Assembly (NCBI GenBank): GCA_910579395.1
Contig: CAJTUC010000014.1
Coordinates: 1 to 64,000, forward strand
Direction of reading: 5' to 3'
From: an uncultured Lachnospiraceae bacterium
GTDB lineage: Bacteria; Bacillota; Clostridia; Lachnospirales; Lachnospiraceae
DNA: 64,000 nt
Shown here: positions 60,754 to 64,000 of the stretch, one piece after another
Layout of the letters: every line of letters begins with the position of its first letter
How positions within the stretch are numbered: position 1 is the first letter of the stretch
Position numbers and translations under genes: made by a program
The notes under the pieces: model-generated
Seen by the model: the letters and a program-made list of their open reading frames with translations, nothing else
Database searches by the model: none
Told to the model about the DNA's origin: nothing

Positions 60754-62235
60754 ATGAAACGACAATTATTGGGAATCGATATCGGAACATCCGCCTGCAA
60801 GGTCGCTGCATTTGATGAGGACGGGAAGGTGCTGGCACAGGCGAACCGGCCATACCATGTATATTACCCGCAGAGCGGCTGGGCCGAACAGAATGCGGAG
60901 GAATGGTGGGAAGCAGTCTGTGATGCAGTCCGGGCGGTACTTTCCGAAGACGGTGTGAACGCGGAGCAGATTAAGGGAATCGGCGTGGACGGGCAGAGCT
61001 GGTCGGCGATTCCGGTGGACAAAAGTGGGAATGTCTTACATAATACACCGATCTGGATGGACACGAGAGCGCGGCATATTTGCGAAAGGGTCAGAAAAGA
61101 AATCGGAACAGACGAGATTTTTCGGGTAGCGGGTAATGATTTTCTGCCTTCCTATGTGACACCGAAACTGCTCTGGTTCAAAGAGGAAAGACCGGAGATA
61201 TTCCGTAAGACGCATAAATTTGTACAGAGCAACAGTTATCTGGTCATGAAACTCACCGGTGAGATGAGTCAGGATTATTCCCAGTGCTACGGTGTCCACT
61301 TTTTTCATATGAAAAAGCTTGCCTACGATACGGCGCTGGCAGAAAAACTGGGGCTTTCGCCGGATTTAATGCCGAAGCTGTACGGTTGTGATGAAATTGT
61401 AGGAAGCGTAACAAAAGAAGCGGCTGAAAAAACCGGTCTCAAAGCCGGAACGCCTGTAGTAGCAGGTGGTCTGGATGCGGCCTGCGGCGCGCTGGGAGCA
61501 GGTGTGTATCGGGCAGGCGAGACGCAGGAACAGGGCGGTCAGGCGGGCGGCATGAGCATTTGCACCGATAAAGCGCTTGCTCACAAGGCATTGATTTTGG
61601 GAACACATGTTGTTCCGGGGCGTTGGCTTTTACAGGGCGGAACGGTCGGCGGCGGCGGTGCCCTGAAGTGGTTCCGGCAGGAGCTTGGCGGCGGTCTGTC
61701 TTTTGACGAATTGACAGAGGAAGCGGCTAGAGCAGCGCCCGGTTCAGATGGCGTTGTCTTTCTGCCGTATATGGCGGGAGAACGCTCCCCTGTTTGGAAT
61801 CCCGATGCGAAAGGCGTCTTTTACGGGCTGTCTTATGATAAGACAAGGGGGCATATGATCAGGGCAGTTCTGGAGGGCGTGGCGTTTTCCCTGGAGCATA
61901 ATCTGCGGACTGCGGCACAGACCGGCGTTATCGTGGATACCCTGAACGCGATGGGTGGTGCATCCAATTCCGTCCTCTGGACACAGATTAAAGCGGATGT
62001 GACGGGAAAGACAATACGCGTACCGTCATCCGATACGGCAACGACCCTCGGTGCGGCTATCCTGGCGGGTATAGGCTGCGGGGTATACGGCAGTTATGAC
62101 GAGGCGGTCGGCCGGACGATACGGATAACGAGAGTGCAGGAGCCGAATCCGGATAACAGGGCGGTTTATGACCGGGCGATGGAGTTGTATCTGCAGCTGT
62201 ATGAGGATTTGAAGGGCACTTTTTCCCGTGACTGA
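60754..62235 (+). CDS. xylB: FGGY-family sugar kinase, xylulokinase type
   Basis: A 493-residue kinase. LLGIDIGTSACKVAAFDEDGKVL is the phosphate-1 motif; GWAEQNAEEWWEAV, GIGVDGQSWSAIPVD and NTPIWMDTRARH are typical of xylulokinases. The second ATPase half has GGGALKWFRQEL, LPYMAGERSPVWNP and AMGGASNSVLWTQIKADVTGK. It phosphorylates D-xylulose or a related ketose; next to fucI the substrate could be D-ribulose or L-fuculose. TGGAGGG precedes the ATG. Confidence 0.9.
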   Translation: MKRQLLGIDIGTSACKVAAFDEDGKVLAQANRPYHVYYPQSGWAEQNAEEWWEAVCDAVRAVLSEDGVNAEQIKGIGVDGQSWSAIPVDKSGNVLHNTPIWMDTRARHICERVRKEIGTDEIFRVAGNDFLPSYVTPKLLWFKEERPEIFRKTHKFVQSNSYLVMKLTGEMSQDYSQCYGVHFFHMKKLAYDTALAEKLGLSPDLMPKLYGCDEIVGSVTKEAAEKTGLKAGTPVVAGGLDAACGALGAGVYRAGETQEQGGQAGGMSICTDKALAHKALILGTHVVPGRWLLQGGTVGGGGALKWFRQELGGGLSFDELTEEAARAAPGSDGVVFLPYMAGERSPVWNPDAKGVFYGLSYDKTRGHMIRAVLEGVAFSLEHNLRTAAQTGVIVDTLNAMGGASNSVLWTQIKADVTGKTIRVPSSDTATTLGAAILAGIGCGVYGSYDEAVGRTIRITRVQEPNPDNRAVYDRAMELYLQLYEDLKGTFSRD

Positions 62236-62287
62236 AAGCGGTCAAAGAGATAGGCAAAGAAGATAAAAGAAAGGAAGCGTAAATAAC

Positions 62288-63337
62288 ATGAAAGCTGGAG
62301 TAGTACATGCGAAGAATGATATTCGTTATGAGGAAATCAAAAGACCGGAGGCAGAGCCGGGAAAAGTACTGATCAAGGTAAAATATACCGGAATCTGCGG
62401 TTCCGATATCCCACGGGTCAATGGGGATGCCTGTCATTATTTTCCGAACGTGCTGGGGCATGAGTTTTCCGGGACGATTGAAGAAGTCGGAGAAGGCGTT
62501 ACATTTTTAAAGCCGGGCGACCGTGTGGCGGGCGTGCCGCTCGTGCCCTGTATGAAGTGTGAGGACTGCCAGAAAGGAAATTATTCCCTTTGTAAACATT
62601 ACAGTTTTATCGGTTCCAGGGAATTTGGAAGTTTCGCGGAATATGTGGTCGTGCCGGAGAAAAATGTCGTCAAGTTTGATGATGAAGTGAGTTTTGAAAA
62701 GGGTGCGTTCTTTGAGCCGGCAACTGTCGCGCTTCATGGACTGCGCAGAGTAGAGTATCGTGGTGGAAAAAGCGTTGCGATTCTGGGCGGCGGTACTATC
62801 GGACTGATGACGATGCAGTGGGCAAAAATCTTTGGAGCGGAAAAAGTGGTGGTCTTTGATATTCTGGACGAGAGACTGGAACTTGCGAAGCGGCTCGGCG
62901 CCGACTACGGCATCAATTCCGGCAAAGAAGATTTTATGGAGCAGGTAAAAGAACTTACCGGCGGCCGCGGTTTCGATTATGTCTATGAAACGGCGGGCAA
63001 TACCATTACGATGAAACTCGCATTCAAACTGGCGGCCAACAAGGCACAGGTATGTTTTATCGGAACGCCGACAAAAGACCTTTCTTTCAGCGTGGAAGAA
63101 TGGGAGAACATGAACCGCAAGGAATTTATGCTGACAGGATCCTGGATGAGTTATTCCGCGCCTTTCCCGGGGGATGAATGGGAGCTGACGGCGCATTATT
63201 TCAAAACGGGAGAACTGCAGTTTGACGATTCCTTTATTTATAAGAAGATTCCGCTTTCCAGGATTGACGAGGCGTTCGAAATGTTCAAGACGCCGGGAGC
63301 GGTAAAAGGGAAGATATTGATTGACAGTGAGGCGTAG
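62288..63337 (+). CDS. Zinc-dependent alcohol dehydrogenase, galactitol-1-phosphate dehydrogenase-like
   Basis: A 349-residue medium-chain dehydrogenase. The catalytic zinc site is GICGSDIPRVNG and GHEFSG, the structural zinc cysteines are in CMKCEDCQKGNYSLC, and VAILGGGTIGLMTMQWAKIFGAEKVVVFD is the NAD-binding fold. The pattern ICGSDIPR with FPNVLGHE is that of galactitol-1-phosphate 5-dehydrogenase and sorbitol-dehydrogenase relatives. The exact polyol substrate is not certain. It follows xylB by 52 bp and likely shares its operon. Confidence 0.87.
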   Translation: MKAGVVHAKNDIRYEEIKRPEAEPGKVLIKVKYTGICGSDIPRVNGDACHYFPNVLGHEFSGTIEEVGEGVTFLKPGDRVAGVPLVPCMKCEDCQKGNYSLCKHYSFIGSREFGSFAEYVVVPEKNVVKFDDEVSFEKGAFFEPATVALHGLRRVEYRGGKSVAILGGGTIGLMTMQWAKIFGAEKVVVFDILDERLELAKRLGADYGINSGKEDFMEQVKELTGGRGFDYVYETAGNTITMKLAFKLAANKAQVCFIGTPTKDLSFSVEEWENMNRKEFMLTGSWMSYSAPFPGDEWELTAHYFKTGELQFDDSFIYKKIPLSRIDEAFEMFKTPGAVKGKILIDSEA

Positions 63338-63351
63338 ATAAGAAGATTGTT

Positions 63352-63543
63352 GGGAGCTTCGGCGAGGCGGGCAGGTCGAGGAAAAAAATTTCCCCTTTGC
63401 GGCACGCTTTCGCTCCGCTAAAAGGTGTAACGGTACTAAGGATTTTGGTACACAAGTGTCCCAAAATCCAAGTGCCGACACCTTTTACAGGGCCGCGCAG
63501 AGGAAATCTTTTTCCTTGGCCTGCCCGCCTCCCCGGAGCTTCC
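63352..63543. repeat. 192-nt nested palindrome
   Basis: A 24-bp outer stem (63352-63375 with 63520-63543, two G-U type pairs, one C-C mismatch) encloses GAGGAAAAA/TTTTTCC pairing, a GCGGC/GCCGC region, AAAAGGTGT/ACACCTTTT and a GGATTTTGG/CCAAAATCC tip. It fills most of the 349-bp gap between the dehydrogenase and the aldo/keto reductase. The left half contains the repeat shared with 44680-44738. Confidence 0.8.
63369..63436 (-). repeat. Dispersed repeat, second copy (reverse orientation)
   Basis: Read on the minus strand this carries GTACCGTTACA, CTTTTAGCGGAG, GAAAGCGTGCC and AAAGGGGAAA, as at 44680-44738. The few differences are substitutions and small indels. Confidence 0.7.
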
Positions 63544-63587
63544 AGAGTAATTGGAAAGAGGATAGTGAAGACAGGAAAGAGAGGATA

Positions 63588-63686
63588 CTGTGAAAAATAA
63601 GTTTTTCACAGGCAAGTTTGTGCTTAAGCATAGCGAATTATATTCGCATTCAATTCGCGGGCTAAGCGAGAATGGAGGACAATAAT
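63588..63686 (+). promoter_or_regulatory. Structured leader of the aldo/keto reductase gene
   Basis: CTGTGAAAAA/TTTTTCACAG (63588-63611) is a perfect 10-bp hairpin and GCGAAT/ATTCGC (63633-63647) a second one. AGTTTGTGCT between them also begins the 69-nt leader repeat. A GGAGG ribosome binding site follows. Confidence 0.5.
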
Positions 63687-64000
63687 ATGGGAGTTGAGGC
63701 TTCAAAGGTTCCACAGATTACATTAAATACGGGAGATAAGGTGCCTTGCATCGGGATGGGGACATTTGGTTCCGACCGGTTCAGTGCGGAGCAGGTGGCG
63801 GCCGCGGTGGCAGGCGGACTGCGCGTAGGGTATCGGATGTTTGACTGCGCTGCATGTTATGGAAATGAAAAAGAAATCGGAGAAGTATTTAAGGCTGCTT
63901 TTGATGAAGGAATCGTAGAAAGAAAAGATTTATATATTATGACGAAGGTATGGAACGATATGCACCGCGAGGTGGAGAAGTCCTGCAGAAAAAGCATCGC
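63687..64000 (+). CDS. Aldo/keto reductase, 5' part (runs off the window)
   Basis: 104 codons are visible. PQITLNTGDKVPCIGMGTFGS is the N-terminal beta hairpin, GYRMFDCAACYGNEKEIGEVF contains the catalytic aspartate and tyrosine (D-A-A-x-Y-G-N-E), and LYIMTKVWND the catalytic lysine, as in AKR enzymes. It probably reduces a sugar or its aldehyde product in the same operon as xylB and the dehydrogenase. ATGGAGG precedes the ATG. The 3' end lies outside. Confidence 0.9.
   Translation, partial: MGVEASKVPQITLNTGDKVPCIGMGTFGSDRFSAEQVAAAVAGGLRVGYRMFDCAACYGNEKEIGEVFKAAFDEGIVERKDLYIMTKVWNDMHREVEKSCRKSI

Overview
The window is a chromosomal segment of a Gram-positive anaerobe of the class Clostridia, most likely family Lachnospiraceae. 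The support is an AT-leaning genome with AGGAGG-type ribosome binding sites, consensus sigma-A promoters, a Firmicutes-order S10/spc/alpha ribosomal operon ending in rpoA-rplQ, a KOW-domain protein between map and infA, zinc-type S14, and many proteins of recognisable clostridial type.

Layout. 1-0.5 kb: the decayed C-terminal end of a tyrosine recombinase beside a tRNA-Arg(ACG) gene. 0.5-7.1 kb: a large polytopic membrane protein, a chemotaxis receptor, a pyridoxamine-kinase-like protein, a radical SAM protein and a MerR regulator. 7.2-11.7 kb: a four-gene operon of response regulator, membrane-less histidine kinase, ABC ATPase and FtsX-type permease, arranged like peptide-sensing/detoxification modules. 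11.7-17.8 kb: AraC regulator, uxuA, uxuB, a ketopantoate-reductase-family enzyme and a threonine-aldolase-family enzyme (hexuronate catabolism). 17.9-22.9 kb: small membrane and secreted proteins and an rRNA-methyltransferase-like enzyme. 23.1-40.5 kb: the ribosomal operon, starting from one consensus promoter with a long structured leader, running rpsJ to rplQ with secY, adk, map, infA, rpmJ and rpoA, and ending at a strong terminator. 40.5-44.6 kb: a BlaI/M56 (BlaR1-like) pair with two operators and a facing M15 peptidase, inserted where many Firmicutes go straight from rplQ to ecfA. 44.8-49.5 kb: ecfA1-ecfA2-ecfT-truA, then rplM-rpsI from its own consensus promoter and leader. 49.6-53.5 kb: a gutted helicase/nuclease remnant, a LURP-one protein, a lipoprotein, a NIF3-like domain and an RdgB-family pyrophosphatase. 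53.5-64 kb: a carbohydrate region with GH127 glycosidase, lipoprotein, AraC, fucI, LacI regulator, xylB, a GatD-like dehydrogenase and a truncated aldo/keto reductase.

The most unusual content is non-coding. A family of two-hairpin elements with a conserved TTCTAAG/CTAAGAA core and compensatory arm changes recurs at ribosomal gene junctions (25.4, 26.5, 30.8, 30.9 and 34.5 kb) and once upstream of the panE-like gene (15.7 kb). Other repeats are a 69-nt leader present twice, a 60-nt block shared between 44.7 and 63.4 kb, a 192-nt nested palindrome at 63.35-63.54 kb, a 79-bp tandem duplication at 19.15 kb, and two promoter-proximal arrays of TGATGC repeated every 11 bp (22.97 and 60.25 kb) that look like binding sites of one OmpR-type regulator. 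All functional statements come from reading the sequence and from knowledge of the families; no database search was run.
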